Assembly: GCA_963772265.1 (NCBI GenBank)
Contig: CAVYWS010000001.1
Span: forward strand, 62,001 to 126,000
Origin: Mayfieldus sp963772265
Lineage (GTDB): Bacteria; Actinomycetota; Thermoleophilia; Solirubrobacterales; 70-9
Reading direction: 5' to 3'
Length of the DNA: 64,000 nucleotides
Shown: positions 17,159 to 26,009 of the stretch, one piece after another
Layout: each line of letters begins with the position of its first letter
Position numbering within the stretch: position 1 is the first letter of the stretch
Notes under the pieces: model-generated
The model's database searches: none
What the model was told of the DNA's origin: nothing
What the model saw: only the letters and a program-made list of their open reading frames with translations
Position numbers and translations under genes: made by a program

Positions 17159-18201
17159 GTGGCAAATCTGCGTCTCGTCGACTCAACTTCACCGGGAATC
17201 GAGCCGTTTGCGCCGGGCGAAGGCGAGTCCGGTCGCCGCTCCGAGGAGAAGCTTCCCGACGCCGAGGCGTTCGACGCCTACTCGCGCGCCGTCGCCGGCG
17301 TCGCCGAGCGGTTCGGGTCCCTCGGTCGCGCACCTGACGGTCTCGCGGCGCACCCGCCGCGGCCGCCAGATGGGCGGGGCGGGGAGCGGGGTCGCGATCA
17401 GCCCCGACGGCTTCATGCTCAGCGCCGCCCACGTCGTCGACCGCACCGACGGCCGCGGCCGCGCCGCATTTCCCGACGGCCGCGAGTTCAGCTTCGAGCT
17501 GGTGGGCTCGGACCCGCTCTCGGACCTTGCCGTCCTGCGCGCCGAGGCACGGCGACCTCGTCGCGGCGCAGCTCGGCGACGCGGAGAACCTGCGGGTCGG
17601 CCAGCTGGTCGTCGCGATCGGCAGCCCGAACGGGCTCAGCGGCTCGGTCACGGCGGGCGTCGTCTCGGCGCTGGGGCGCTCGCTGCCGACCAGCACCCGC
17701 TCGGCGGGCCGGCTGATCGAGAACGTGATCCAGACCGACGCGGCGCTCAACCCTGGAAACTCGGGCGGGGCACTCGCCGACGGCCTCGGTCGCGTGATCG
17801 GGATCAACACCGCGGTCGCCGGAGTCGGCCTCGGCCTCGCGGTCCCGATCAACGACGCGACCCGCCACATCGTCTCCGAGCTGATGAGCGAGGGCCGGGT
17901 GCGCCGCGCCTACATCGGCATCGTCGGCGGCTCTCGCCCGCTACCGCCCCGGCTCGCCAGCCAGCTCGGGCGGGGGCAGGGCATCGAGGTGGTCGAGGTG
18001 GTCGACGGCAGTCCGGCCGACCGCGCCGGCCTGCGGCCGGAGGACCTGATCGTCGAGGTCGACGGCGTCGCGCTCAGCGACGTCGGTGACCTGCAGCAGC
18101 TCATGGTCGCGGAGCGGATCGGCCATGACCTTGCGACCCGTGCCTTCCGCGACGGGAGCATGGTCGAGCTTCACCTGGTCCCGGAAGAGCTTCGGGCGTA
18201 G
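17159..18201 (+). CDS. HtrA-like serine protease with PDZ domain (two frame breaks)
   Basis: S1C trypsin-like protease. After a ~55-residue acidic, unstructured N-terminus without signal peptide or membrane helix (MANLRLVDSTSPGIEPFAPG), the protease domain spans three frame segments: GAGSGVAISPDGFMLSAAHV (His about 91), GSDPLSDLAVLRAE (Asp about 121), and QTDAALNPGNSGGALADG (Ser about 200). All three catalytic residues are present. A PDZ domain follows (about 255-345: YIGIVGGSRPLP, VVEVVDGSPADRAGLRPEDL, IVEVDGVALSDVGDLQQLM). Breaks are near 17325 and 17553. The lack of export signal suggests a cytosolic protease, unlike DegP. Confidence 0.85.
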
Positions 18202-18637
18202 TCACGCCGCAGCGTCCGGTCCCCGGCTTTCCCACCAGCAGCCGCCCGACCAGGCGCCCCGACTCGACCGTTTGCACCGCGTAGGTCCCGATCTCGGTCG
18301 CGAGCAGGTCGAATTCTGCCGGTGCGAACTCGGTCGCCGGGGCGACGAGGCCGAGGCGGAAGATCTCGATGCCCTCGCCCGACGGGGAGCTGACGTCGAG
18401 GCGGAGCTGGTCGCCGCGCTCGACCCGAACGGTCTTCGGCGGGCTCGAGACGCGCATCCGCGCCTCGAGCAGCAGGCCCTGCCTCGGCCCTTGGGGATTG
18501 CGGGTCGGCCGCGGCTTGGTCTGCGCGGGGGGCGGCACGGTGGACTGCTGGCGGTCGGGCGGGGGAAGCAGGGCGGCGGCAAGGGTCGAGATCGCCAGCA
18601 GGACGAGCATGACAATGACCAATCGGCGGGCGGCCAC
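18101..18637 (-). CDS. Single-pass membrane-anchored hypothetical protein
   Basis: GTG/ATG region at 18637 starts MAARRLVIVMLVLLAISTLA, an N-terminal membrane anchor. A proline-rich linker (about 25-50) and a small beta-rich extracytoplasmic domain follow (RVSSPPKTVRVERGDQLRLD, GIEIFRLGLVAPATEFAPAE, FDLLATEIGTYAVQTVESG). The last ~40 residues (after LLVGKPG) are low-complexity and antisense to the htrA tail, so the real stop is probably near 18200 and lost to an indel. The domain resembles a cupredoxin-like or Ig-like sandwich but has no copper ligands. Function unknown. Divergent from aroC, 20 bases apart. Confidence 0.6.
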   Translation of the reverse strand: MAARRLVIVMLVLLAISTLAAALLPPPDRQQSTVPPPAQTKPRPTRNPQGPRQGLLLEARMRVSSPPKTVRVERGDQLRLDVSSPSGEGIEIFRLGLVAPATEFAPAEFDLLATEIGTYAVQTVESGRLVGRLLVGKPGTGRCGVTTPEALPGPGEARPCSRRGRHGSQGHGRSAPRP

Positions 18638-18657
18638 GCCGATAGCCTAGATCCGCC

Positions 18658-19818
18658 ATGTTCCGCTTCGTCACAGCAGGTGAATCGCACGGCCCCGGGC
18701 TGACCGCGATCGTCGAGGGCGTGCCCGCCGGGCTCGAGCTCGACCGGGCGTCTCTCGACCGCGACATGGCGCGCCGCCAGCTCGGCCACGGCCGCGGCGG
18801 GCGGATGAAGATCGAAAGCGATTCGGTCGAGATCCGCTCCGGGGTCCGGCACGGGCGGACCCTCGGCAGCCCGATCGCGATCCTGGTCGCCAACCGCGAC
18901 TACGCCAACTGGGAGGAGCGGATGAGCCCCTGGCCGGTCGATGCCGAGGTCGAGGAGGTCCATCTGCCGCGGCCCGGCCACGCAGACCTGAGCGGTCTTC
19001 TGAAGTTCGGCCACAGCGACGTGCGCAACGTGCTGGAGCGCGCCAGCGCCCGCGAGACCGCGGCGCGGACCGCCGCCGGGTCGATCGCCCGCGGCTTCCT
19101 CACGGCGCTCGGGGTCAGCGTCCACAGCCACGTGATCCAGATCGGCTCGGTCAAGGCCCCGGAGCGCGAGGACCTGGTCCCCAGCGATTTCGACGGCGTC
19201 GACGAGGACCCGGTCCGCTGCCTCGATTCGGAGACCAGCTCCGCGATGGTCGAGGAGATAGATCGGCTGCGGAAGGCGAACGAGAGCCTCGGCGGCAGCT
19301 TCGAGGTGCGCGCCTTCGGTCTCGTCCCGGGGCTCGGGTCGCACGCGTCATGGGAAGAGAAGCTCGACGGGCGCCTGGCGCAGGCGGTGGTCTCGATCCA
19401 GTCGATCAAGGGCGTCACCATCGGCCCCGCCTGGGAGGTCTCCGGCGTCCCCGGCTCGGAGGCCCATGACGAGATCTTCCACAGCGCCGAGCGCGGCTAC
19501 TACCGGGAGACCAACCGCGCCGGCGGCCTGGAGGGCGGGATGACCAACGGCCAGCCGCTGGTCGTGCGGGCGGCGATCAAGCCGATCTCGACCCTGACCA
19601 AGCCGCTGCGCTCGGTCGACACCGAGACCAAGCAGCCGGCCGAGGCGCTGCGCGAGCGCACCGACTCGACCGTTGTGCCCGCCGCCGCGGTTGTCGGCGA
19701 GGCGATGGTCTGCCTGACCCTCGCCGCCGCCTACCGGGAGAAGTTCGGCGGCGACCACATAGACGACGTGCTCGGAGCGCTTGCGGCATATCAGGAGCGC
19801 ATCGGGTGGCGGGCGTGA
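18658..19818 (+). CDS. aroC: Chorismate synthase
   Basis: Converts 5-enolpyruvylshikimate-3-phosphate to chorismate using reduced FMN. 386 residues, intact, ATG 18658. Signatures: FRFVTAGESHGPGLTAIVEG (signature 1), RRQLGHGRGGRMKIESD (signature 2 region), PRPGHADLSGLLKFG, ERASARETAARTAAGSIAR, NRAGGLEGGMTNGQPLVVR and KPISTLTKPLRSVD. All FMN- and substrate-contacting positions I can check are present. Its 3' end overlaps the aroK-aroB fusion by 13 bases, implying coupled translation. Confidence 0.97.
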   Translation: MFRFVTAGESHGPGLTAIVEGVPAGLELDRASLDRDMARRQLGHGRGGRMKIESDSVEIRSGVRHGRTLGSPIAILVANRDYANWEERMSPWPVDAEVEEVHLPRPGHADLSGLLKFGHSDVRNVLERASARETAARTAAGSIARGFLTALGVSVHSHVIQIGSVKAPEREDLVPSDFDGVDEDPVRCLDSETSSAMVEEIDRLRKANESLGGSFEVRAFGLVPGLGSHASWEEKLDGRLAQAVVSIQSIKGVTIGPAWEVSGVPGSEAHDEIFHSAERGYYRETNRAGGLEGGMTNGQPLVVRAAIKPISTLTKPLRSVDTETKQPAEALRERTDSTVVPAAAVVGEAMVCLTLAAAYREKFGGDHIDDVLGALAAYQERIGWRA

Positions 19819-21353
19819 GCCCGAAGCCGGCCCTCGTCTTCATCGGCTTCATGGGGGCGGGCAAGTCAACCGCCCTCGCCGCCGCCCGCGACGCCGGGCT
19901 CCAGACAACCGAGCTCGACACCCTGCTCGAGGAGCGGATCGGGATGCCGATCGGCGAGTTCTTCGATCGCGAGGGAGAGGGGGAGTTCCGGCGCCGCGAG
20001 GCGGAGGTGGCGGTGCCGCTGCTCGAGCAGGCGGACGGAGGCGCCATCGCCGTCGGCGGCGGCAGCGTCCTCACCGAATCGATCAGGGAGGCGATGAAGC
20101 GCCACGTAGTCGTCTGGCTTCAGATCGACGCCGAGGAGGCATGGCGCCGGGTCCAGGGCTCCGAGCGCCCGCTCGCCCGTGACAAGGCCGCCTTCGAGGC
20201 TTTGATGCCAGCCCGCGAGCCGCTCTACGAGCAGCTCGCCGACGCGGTCCTGCCGGACCGCGGGCGGGACCTGGCCGCGCGGGCGATGCCGGCCCTGCTC
20301 GCCCTGCTGCGCGATCTTCCCGGCGGCACCAGGATGGCCTGGGCCGCGAGCGCGTCGGGCGAGTATCCGATCTTCGTCGGCGACGGCTTGCTGGGTGCGG
20401 AGTACTGGCCGCTGCAGAGCCGCCGCTTCTGCATCACCGACACGACCGTCTCGGGGCTCTACGCGAGCCGGCTCGAGCCGCTGGCCGGCAAGGTGGCGGT
20501 CGATCCGGGCGAGGCCGCGAAGACGCTTGGCGAGGCCGAGCGGGTCCTGCGCGAGCTGACCGATCTCGGCGCGACCCGAAGCGATCACCTGGTCGCGCTG
20601 GGCGGAGGCGTGGTCGGTGACCTGGCCGGCTTCTGCGCCGCGACCTACCAGCGCGGCGTGCCGATAGTTCAGGTTCCGACCACCCTGGTGGCGCAGGTCG
20701 ACTCGGCGATCGGGGGCAAGACCGGGGTCGACCTGCCGGAGGCGAAGAACTACGTCGGCGCCTTCCACCTCCCGGTTGCCGTTCTCGCCGACACCGCGAC
20801 CCTCTCGACCCTCCCCGAGCAGGAGCTCGCAGCCGGCTGGGCGGAGGTGGTCAAGTCGGGTCTGCTGGCCGGCGGCAGGCTCTGGGAGAGGGTGCGGGCG
20901 ATCGAGCGGCCCGACCCGCAGCACCTGGAGCAGATCGTCTTCGAATGCGCCCGCTTCAAGGCCGACGTGGTCGCCGCCGACGAGCGCGACTCCGGCCGCC
21001 GGGCGATCCTCAACCTCGGACACACCGTCGGGCACGCGATCGAGGCTGCGACCGGGTACGGGCGCTATCGCCACGGAGAGGCCGTGGGGCTTGGGATGCT
21101 CGCGGCGCTGCGTCTCTCCGACGCCGGCGAGCTGCGCGAGCAGGTTCGGGAGATGCTCCAGCGCGCCGCCCTGCCGACCGCGATCGAAGGCGGAGTCGAC
21201 GTCGACGCGGTCGTCGAGGCGATCGGGCGCGACAAGAAACGCGACGCCGACGGGGTGCGTTTCGTCCTTCTGTCCGCCGCCGGGGATCCCCGCGAGGGAG
21301 AGCGAGTCGAGCCGGGTAGGGTCCGCGAGGCGATTGAGGAGCTGATCGGATGA
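19806..21353 (+). CDS. aroK-aroB: Shikimate kinase - 3-dehydroquinate synthase fusion
   Basis: One intact 515-aa protein. Residues about 1-175 are shikimate kinase: Walker A GFMGAGKSTA, ELDTLLEERIGMPIGEFFDREGEGEFRRRE (shikimate-binding) in two pieces, GGGSVL, and the lid RVQGSERPLARD. Residues about 180-515 are 3-dehydroquinate synthase: LGGGVVGDLAGFCAATYQRG, PTTLVAQVDSAIGGKTGVDL, KNYVGAFH, AAGWAEVVKSGLL, and zinc ligands in NLGHTVGHAIEA and RHGEAVGLGM. It joins steps 2 and 5 of the shikimate pathway on one chain. Start GTG 19806 overlaps aroC; ATGA overlap with aroQ follows. Confidence 0.95.
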   Translation: MAGVSPKPALVFIGFMGAGKSTALAAARDAGLQTTELDTLLEERIGMPIGEFFDREGEGEFRRREAEVAVPLLEQADGGAIAVGGGSVLTESIREAMKRHVVVWLQIDAEEAWRRVQGSERPLARDKAAFEALMPAREPLYEQLADAVLPDRGRDLAARAMPALLALLRDLPGGTRMAWAASASGEYPIFVGDGLLGAEYWPLQSRRFCITDTTVSGLYASRLEPLAGKVAVDPGEAAKTLGEAERVLRELTDLGATRSDHLVALGGGVVGDLAGFCAATYQRGVPIVQVPTTLVAQVDSAIGGKTGVDLPEAKNYVGAFHLPVAVLADTATLSTLPEQELAAGWAEVVKSGLLAGGRLWERVRAIERPDPQHLEQIVFECARFKADVVAADERDSGRRAILNLGHTVGHAIEAATGYGRYRHGEAVGLGMLAALRLSDAGELREQVREMLQRAALPTAIEGGVDVDAVVEAIGRDKKRDADGVRFVLLSAAGDPREGERVEPGRVREAIEELIG

Positions 21354-21801
21354 CCGCCGCCAGAGACCGGGTAGAGGTGATGCATGGCGTCAACTTCGAC
21401 GTGCTCGAGCGGCGCGATCCGGAGATCTACGGAGGAATGGCACTGAGCGAGCTGGAGCACCGCGTCAAGCGCTGGGCCCGCGAGCTCGGGCTCGAGCCGC
21501 GCTTCTTTCAGACCAACGAGGAGGGTGAGTTCGTCGAGCATCTGCACCGCCTGCCCGAGGTGGCCGATGCGGCGCTTGATCAACGCCGGGGCCTGGACCC
21601 ACTACAGCCGCGCGATCGGCGATGCCCTCGAGCTCGCTCGCGTGCCCGCGGTCGAGGTACACATCTCCGATGTCGACTCGCGCGAGGACTGGCGCAGGGT
21701 CTCGGTCTTCGAGGGAACGGTGCTGCGCGAGGGTCGCCGGCAAGGGGCTGGACGGCTATCGCGAGGCGCTCGAGCTGCTCGCCGGCGAGCTCAAGGGGTA
21801 G
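21350..21801 (+). CDS. aroQ: Type II 3-dehydroquinate dehydratase (two frame breaks)
   Basis: Dehydrates 3-dehydroquinate to 3-dehydroshikimate. ATG 21350 overlaps the preceding stop (ATGA). The frame reads VEVMHGVNFDVLERRDPEIYGG (cut: MHGVN and RDPEIYG are the family N-terminal and tyrosine-loop motifs) and FFQTNEEGEFVEHLH (catalytic-region E/H). A break near 21575 moves to the frame with INAGAWTHYSRAIGDAL and VPAVEVHISDVDSREDWRR (HxSN-type loop is HISD here). A second break near 21733 restores GLDGYREALELLAGEL to TAG 21801. Corrected length is about 150 aa, normal. Confidence 0.88.
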
Positions 21802-21810
21802 GGGCGGGCG

Positions 21811-22875
21811 ATGAGCTATGTCGACCGGGCCGACCGCCTCGCGAAGCTGGTCTCGGAGGAGGGCTTCGAGCGCCTTCTGGTCACAAACCTGGTCAACGTC
21901 CGCTACCTGACCGGGTTCTCGGGAACCAACGGCGCCTGCATCTGCGGCCCCCGGGACCGAGCCTTCCTCACCGACTTCCGCTACATCGAGCGCGCCGCCT
22001 CGGAGATCGGCGGCTGGGAGCTGGTCGCGGTCAGCGCCGAGTGGACGACCGGGCTTGCCGAGCGGCTCACCGGGCGCTGTGGATTCGAGGATCAGCATCT
22101 GTCGGTCCGGGCCCTGCGTGAGCTGACCGAGAAGGCTCCGGAGGACGCCGAGCTGGTCCCGGCCGGAGGGCTGCCCGAGAAGCTGCGGCGGGTCAAGGAC
22201 GACGCCGAGCTGAAGGCGATCGCCGAGGCGGCGAAGCTGACCGACGAGGTCTACGAGTGGACGCTTGAGCAGGGGGTTGCCGGCAAGACCGAGCTCGAGG
22301 TGATGCAGGCGGCGGAGGCGCGCATGCGCGAGCTCGGCGCCGAGCCCTCCTTCCCTCCGATCGTCGCCGCCGGGCCCAACAGCGCCCAGCCGCATGCCGA
22401 CGCGGGAAAGAGGCAGATCGCCAGCGGCGAGATGCTGGTCTTCGACATGGGCGCGCTGCTCGACGGCTACTGCTCCGACTGCACGAGAACATTCTCGGTC
22501 GGCAAGCCGAGCGGCGAGGCGAAGGAGGTATACGAGCTGGTTCGCCGCGCGCAGGCGATCGGCCTCGATGCGGTAGCGGCCGGCAAGGACGCGAGAGACG
22601 TGGACGACGTCGCCCGCCGGGTGATCGTGGAGGCCAACCACGGCGACCACTTCGGGCACGGCCTCGGCCACGGTGTCGGGCTCGAGGTCCACGAGGCCCC
22701 GCGCCTCTCGCAGCGATCGGACGACCTGCTGGAGTCGGGCGAGGTCGTCACCGTCGAGCCCGGCGTCTACATCCCCGGCAGGATGGGGGTGCGGATCGAG
22801 GACCTGGTCGTCGTCACCGACGAGGGCCACGAGAATCTCAGCGGGTTGCCGAAGGAGTTGCGCGAGATCGGCTAG
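21811..22875 (+). CDS. M24 family Xaa-Pro aminopeptidase / prolidase
   Basis: 354 residues, intact, ATG 21811. The N-terminal creatinase-like domain (about 1-125) includes YLTGFSGTNGACICG. The pita-bread metallopeptidase domain shows all five ligands: Asp pair in FDMGALLDGYCSDCTRTF, His in GHGLGHGVGLEVHEAP, Glu in VTVEPGVYIPG and Glu in GVRIEDLVVVT. It removes or hydrolyses N-terminal residues adjacent to proline. It follows aroQ by 9 bases; in many Gram-positive genomes this gene sits between aroQ and efp, as here in a stretched version. Confidence 0.93.
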   Translation: MSYVDRADRLAKLVSEEGFERLLVTNLVNVRYLTGFSGTNGACICGPRDRAFLTDFRYIERAASEIGGWELVAVSAEWTTGLAERLTGRCGFEDQHLSVRALRELTEKAPEDAELVPAGGLPEKLRRVKDDAELKAIAEAAKLTDEVYEWTLEQGVAGKTELEVMQAAEARMRELGAEPSFPPIVAAGPNSAQPHADAGKRQIASGEMLVFDMGALLDGYCSDCTRTFSVGKPSGEAKEVYELVRRAQAIGLDAVAAGKDARDVDDVARRVIVEANHGDHFGHGLGHGVGLEVHEAPRLSQRSDDLLESGEVVTVEPGVYIPGRMGVRIEDLVVVTDEGHENLSGLPKELREIG

Positions 22876-22885
22876 AACTTCGACC

Positions 22886-23161
22886 ATGGAGAGCAGCGGC
22901 CAGACCGAGGATCAGCTTCGCGAGCAGGCGATTCAACGGTTGAAGAAGAAGCGCGACTTCCGCTCCCACCTATTCATCTACTTCGCCGTCAACGCGATGC
23001 TCGTTGTGATCTGGGCTGTGACCAGCGGCGGCTTCTTCTGGCCAATCTTCCCCATCCTGGGCTGGGGGGTGGGGGTGGCGGCGAACGCCTGGGACGTCTA
23101 CGGACGCCGGCCGATCACCGAGGACGAGATTCGCCGCGAGGCCGATCGTCTCCGCGGCTAG
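22886..23161 (+). CDS. 2TM domain protein
   Basis: ATG 22886 gives 91 residues. An acidic/basic N-terminus (EDQLREQAIQRLKKKRDF) is followed by two membrane helices (about 33-49 FIYFAVNAMLVVIWAVT and 53-69 FFWPIFPILGWGVGVAA), then HAWDVYG-like ANAWDVYGRRPITEDEI. This is the arrangement of the 2TM domain (PF13239) found alone or on histidine kinases in actinobacteria. The role is unknown, possibly a membrane-associated regulator. The frame is open further upstream inside the previous gene, but that part is an overlap shadow. Confidence 0.75.
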   Translation: MESSGQTEDQLREQAIQRLKKKRDFRSHLFIYFAVNAMLVVIWAVTSGGFFWPIFPILGWGVGVAANAWDVYGRRPITEDEIRREADRLRG

Positions 23162-23171
23162 GGAGCCCGAG

Positions 23172-24047
23172 ATGTCAAGCCGCCGCGCCGCTGGCGGTGG
23201 CGCTGCGCCGGCCGTCGGCCTCGTCCTTCTCTCGGTCATCTCGATCCAGTGCGGGGCGGCGGCGGCGATCTCCGTCTTCGACCGCGTCGGCCCGGCGGGC
23301 GCGGTGCTGCTTCGCAACCTGCTCGCGGTCCCGGTGCTGCTCGCGCTCTGGCGCCCCTCCCTGCGCGACCGCCGCCCGCCCGAGCTGAGGCTGGCGCTTC
23401 TCTTCGGAATCTCGCTGGGGATCATGAACCTGGCGATCTACGCGGCCCTCGACCGGGTTCCGCTCGGGGTCGCGGTGACGGTCGAGTTCCTCGGGCCGCT
23501 GTCGGTCGCGGTCATCACCGGCCGCGGCCCGCTGTCGCTGCTGTGGGCGGCGATGGCGGCGCTCGGGGTGGTCGCGGTGGCCGGTCCCTTCGGCGGCCCG
23601 TCCGACCTGGCGGGGATCGCCCTCGCGGCGCTCGCCGGCTCTGCCTGGGCCGCCTACATCCTGCTTGGCGGCCGCATCGGCCGGGTCTTTCCGGGCGCCT
23701 CGGGGCTTGCCCTCGGCGTCGTCGTCGCGACCCTGATCCAGCTTCCCTTCGGGATCGCAGCTGGAGGATCGGAGCTGCTCGCGCCCGCGGTGCTGGGCGT
23801 GGGCCTGGCGGTGGCGATCCTCAGCACCGTGATCCCCTACGCGGCGGAGATCGAGGCGCTGCGGCGGCTCCCGCCGGCGCCGTTCGGTGTCCTGATGAGC
23901 CTCGAGCCGGCCGCGGCGGCGCTGGTCGGCTTCATCGCCCTCGATCAGGGGCTCGACCTCGGCGAGGTGGCGGGCATCGCGCTGGTCGTGGCGGCCAGTA
24001 TCGGCGCGATCCGCACCGCGCGAATTCCGGCGCGGATGGTCGACTAG
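23172..24047 (+). CDS. EamA/RhtA-type drug-metabolite exporter
   Basis: 291 residues, ATG 23172, ten predicted membrane helices in two homologous EamA halves (about 10-140 and 150-285). Characteristic stretches are SVISIQCGAAAAISVFDRVG, VPLGVAVTVEFLGPLSVAV, and in the second half STVIPYAAEIEALRRLPPAP and LMSLEPAAAALVGFIALDQG. These match the RhtA/RhtB threonine-homoserine exporter branch of the DMT superfamily (EamA family). The real substrate cannot be read from sequence. Confidence 0.88.
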   Translation: MSSRRAAGGGAAPAVGLVLLSVISIQCGAAAAISVFDRVGPAGAVLLRNLLAVPVLLALWRPSLRDRRPPELRLALLFGISLGIMNLAIYAALDRVPLGVAVTVEFLGPLSVAVITGRGPLSLLWAAMAALGVVAVAGPFGGPSDLAGIALAALAGSAWAAYILLGGRIGRVFPGASGLALGVVVATLIQLPFGIAAGGSELLAPAVLGVGLAVAILSTVIPYAAEIEALRRLPPAPFGVLMSLEPAAAALVGFIALDQGLDLGEVAGIALVVAASIGAIRTARIPARMVD

Positions 24048-24127
24048 GGCGTCCCGGCGCCACCGCCTCGTGAACCACCGCGGCCGCGGCTCCGTACTCC
24101 CCTACGGAGAGACGACCCAGCGGCCCT

Positions 24128-25345
24128 TCAGGCGGAGGGCGACGGCGACCCGGCCGCAGCCGTGTGCCGCAGCCGCTTTCTCCCTTCGCCGTAATTCCAG
24201 GTCTCGTAGGCGATCATCGCGATCAGCACCGCGTCGACGACCCCGACCGTGACCAGAGGCGAGACCTCGGTTGCCAGCGGCAGCAGGGCGAACAGCCCGA
24301 GGGCGATCAGCAGGCGGTGCCGGTTGATCGTCCTGATATGGCGGTAGCGGAACGCGACGTGCCCGAGCAGGTAGAGGGAAACGCCGGCGATCAGCGCGAA
24401 GGCCGGCACCGTGTGCAGCGGCTCGTCGACGTGACCGAGAGTCTTCTTGAGGCCGAGTGCGACCAGCACGATCCCGGCCACCATCGGGAAGTGCAGGTAC
24501 GAGTACGAGTCGCGGGCCATCTCGTTTCGCTCCCGGCCCTCGGCCGTCTGCGCCAGGCGCCGTGATGAGACGATCGCAACGACGTCGAAATAGGTCCACC
24601 AGAGCGCCGCCGCGAGGACGATCCCGAGCACGGCATCGATCACCACCGCTGCCGTGAGGTCGACGTTGGTACCGACGCCGGCGCCGATCGCGACGATCGA
24701 CTCGCCGAGGGCGATGATGATGATCAGGCCGTGGCGCTCGGCGAAGTGCCCGGGGACGAGCGTCCAGCCCTCAGAGCCGAACACGTAGGGCCCGGCCATA
24801 TCGAGCCCCAGCGCCAGGGCCCAGATCGCGCCCTGGGTGACCCCGTCGAAGAAGGAGGCGGTGGCGAGAATTCCCACTCCGATCGCGGTGCCGACCCCGA
24901 GCCCGACGACCGATCGGCGCAGGCTCGGCTCGTCGCGACTGGCGATCACGAAAAGGGCGATGTGCGCCACCCGCACGAATCCATAGGCGATGGCGAAGGT
25001 GAGGGCCAGCTCCCCGAACGACTTCGGGACGCAGAGCGAAACGATCAGCAGCGCCGCCATCGCCACGAAGATCGAGATCCGAACCGCGTCCTCCTCGGGG
25101 TCGACGACGCTGGTCAGCCAGGAGTAGCCGACCCAGGACCACCAAAGCACCCCGAGCACCAACAGCCCCTGCGCGAGCCCGCTCCAATGCGGGTCGTTCG
25201 ACATCAACGCCGTGCATTGCGTGATCGCAAGTACGAATACGAGGTCGAAGAAGAGCTCCAGCGGCGTCACCCGCTCCTCTTCGCGCGGCGCGGTGCTGAC
25301 CCGGTGAGAATGGCTGCTCGTCGCGGCGGCCACGGCGCCAATCAT
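24128..25345 (-). CDS. Low temperature requirement protein A (LtrA) family membrane protein
   Basis: 405 residues, ATG 25345. After a hydrophilic start, REEERVTPLELFFDLVFVLA is the hallmark N-terminus of the LtrA family, followed by about eleven hydrophobic helices, LWWSWVGYSWLTSVVDPEED, HFAERHGLIIIIALGESIVA (family signature) and ALWWTYFD. LtrA was named from a Listeria low-temperature growth locus; its biochemical role is unknown. The gene ends with a short polar tail. Transcribed opposite to its neighbours, with a 72-base divergent gap to the next gene. Confidence 0.93.
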   Translation of the reverse strand: MIGAVAAATSSHSHRVSTAPREEERVTPLELFFDLVFVLAITQCTALMSNDPHWSGLAQGLLVLGVLWWSWVGYSWLTSVVDPEEDAVRISIFVAMAALLIVSLCVPKSFGELALTFAIAYGFVRVAHIALFVIASRDEPSLRRSVVGLGVGTAIGVGILATASFFDGVTQGAIWALALGLDMAGPYVFGSEGWTLVPGHFAERHGLIIIIALGESIVAIGAGVGTNVDLTAAVVIDAVLGIVLAAALWWTYFDVVAIVSSRRLAQTAEGRERNEMARDSYSYLHFPMVAGIVLVALGLKKTLGHVDEPLHTVPAFALIAGVSLYLLGHVAFRYRHIRTINRHRLLIALGLFALLPLATEVSPLVTVGVVDAVLIAMIAYETWNYGEGRKRLRHTAAAGSPSPSA

Positions 25346-25417
25346 TCCAACCGCGGTCGCCGATGATTCTCGCTGGGTCCGGCGGTCCTAATTGCGAACC
25401 AACCAAAGGAGGAACAG

Positions 25418-25988
25418 ATGGGAAAGGTTGTGGTGACTGAGTTCATCTCACTGGACGGCGTCGTCGAGGATCCGGGCGGGTCGGAGAATTTCGAGCGCGG
25501 AGGCTGGGCGTTCGACTTCGACCGCGGAGAAGGCGGCGACAAGTTCAAGCTCGACGAGCTGACGGAGGCGGAAGTCCACCTTCTGGGCCGCGTGACCTAC
25601 GAGGGCTTCGCCGAGGCCTGGCCGTCGCGGAGCGGCGACTTCGCCGACAAGCTCAACAACGACCGGAAGTGCGTGGTCTCCTCGACCCTCACTGATCCGG
25701 AGTGGAACAACACCACGGTGCTCGGCGGCGACGCCGCCGAGGAGGTCGCGAAGCTCAAGCAGGAAACCGACGGAGTGATCCTGGTCGCCGGCAGCGTCCA
25801 GTTGGTCCAGACCCTGATCGAGAACGACCTGGTCGACGAGTTGCGGCTGATGGTCTTCCCGGTCGTCCTCGGAAGCGGCAAGCGCCTGTTCGGCGACACG
25901 GCCGAAGCCAAGAGCTTCAGCCTCGTCGACGCAAACGCCGGCCGGTGAGACGCAGGTCCTGATCTACCAGCCCGCACCGAAGGAGTAG
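25418..25988 (+). CDS. Dihydrofolate reductase family protein (probable frame break at 3' end)
   Basis: RibD C-terminal / DHFR-like reductase (PF01872), NADPH-binding fold. ATG 25418 is preceded by an excellent ribosome site (AAAGGAGGAAC). Motifs: VVTEFISLDGVVEDPGGSEN, LLGRVTYEGFAEAWPSR, CVVSSTLTDPEWNNTTVL, GSVQLVQTLIENDLVDELRL, and FPVVLGSGKRLFGD. The open frame stops after DANAGR at 25948. The adjacent frame continues GETQVLIYQPAPKE to TAG 25988, the usual C-terminus, so an indel near 25938 is likely. The substrate is unknown; true DHFR activity is not implied. Confidence 0.85.
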
Positions 25989-26009
25989 GCGCGGCTACCC
26001 TGATCGGCC

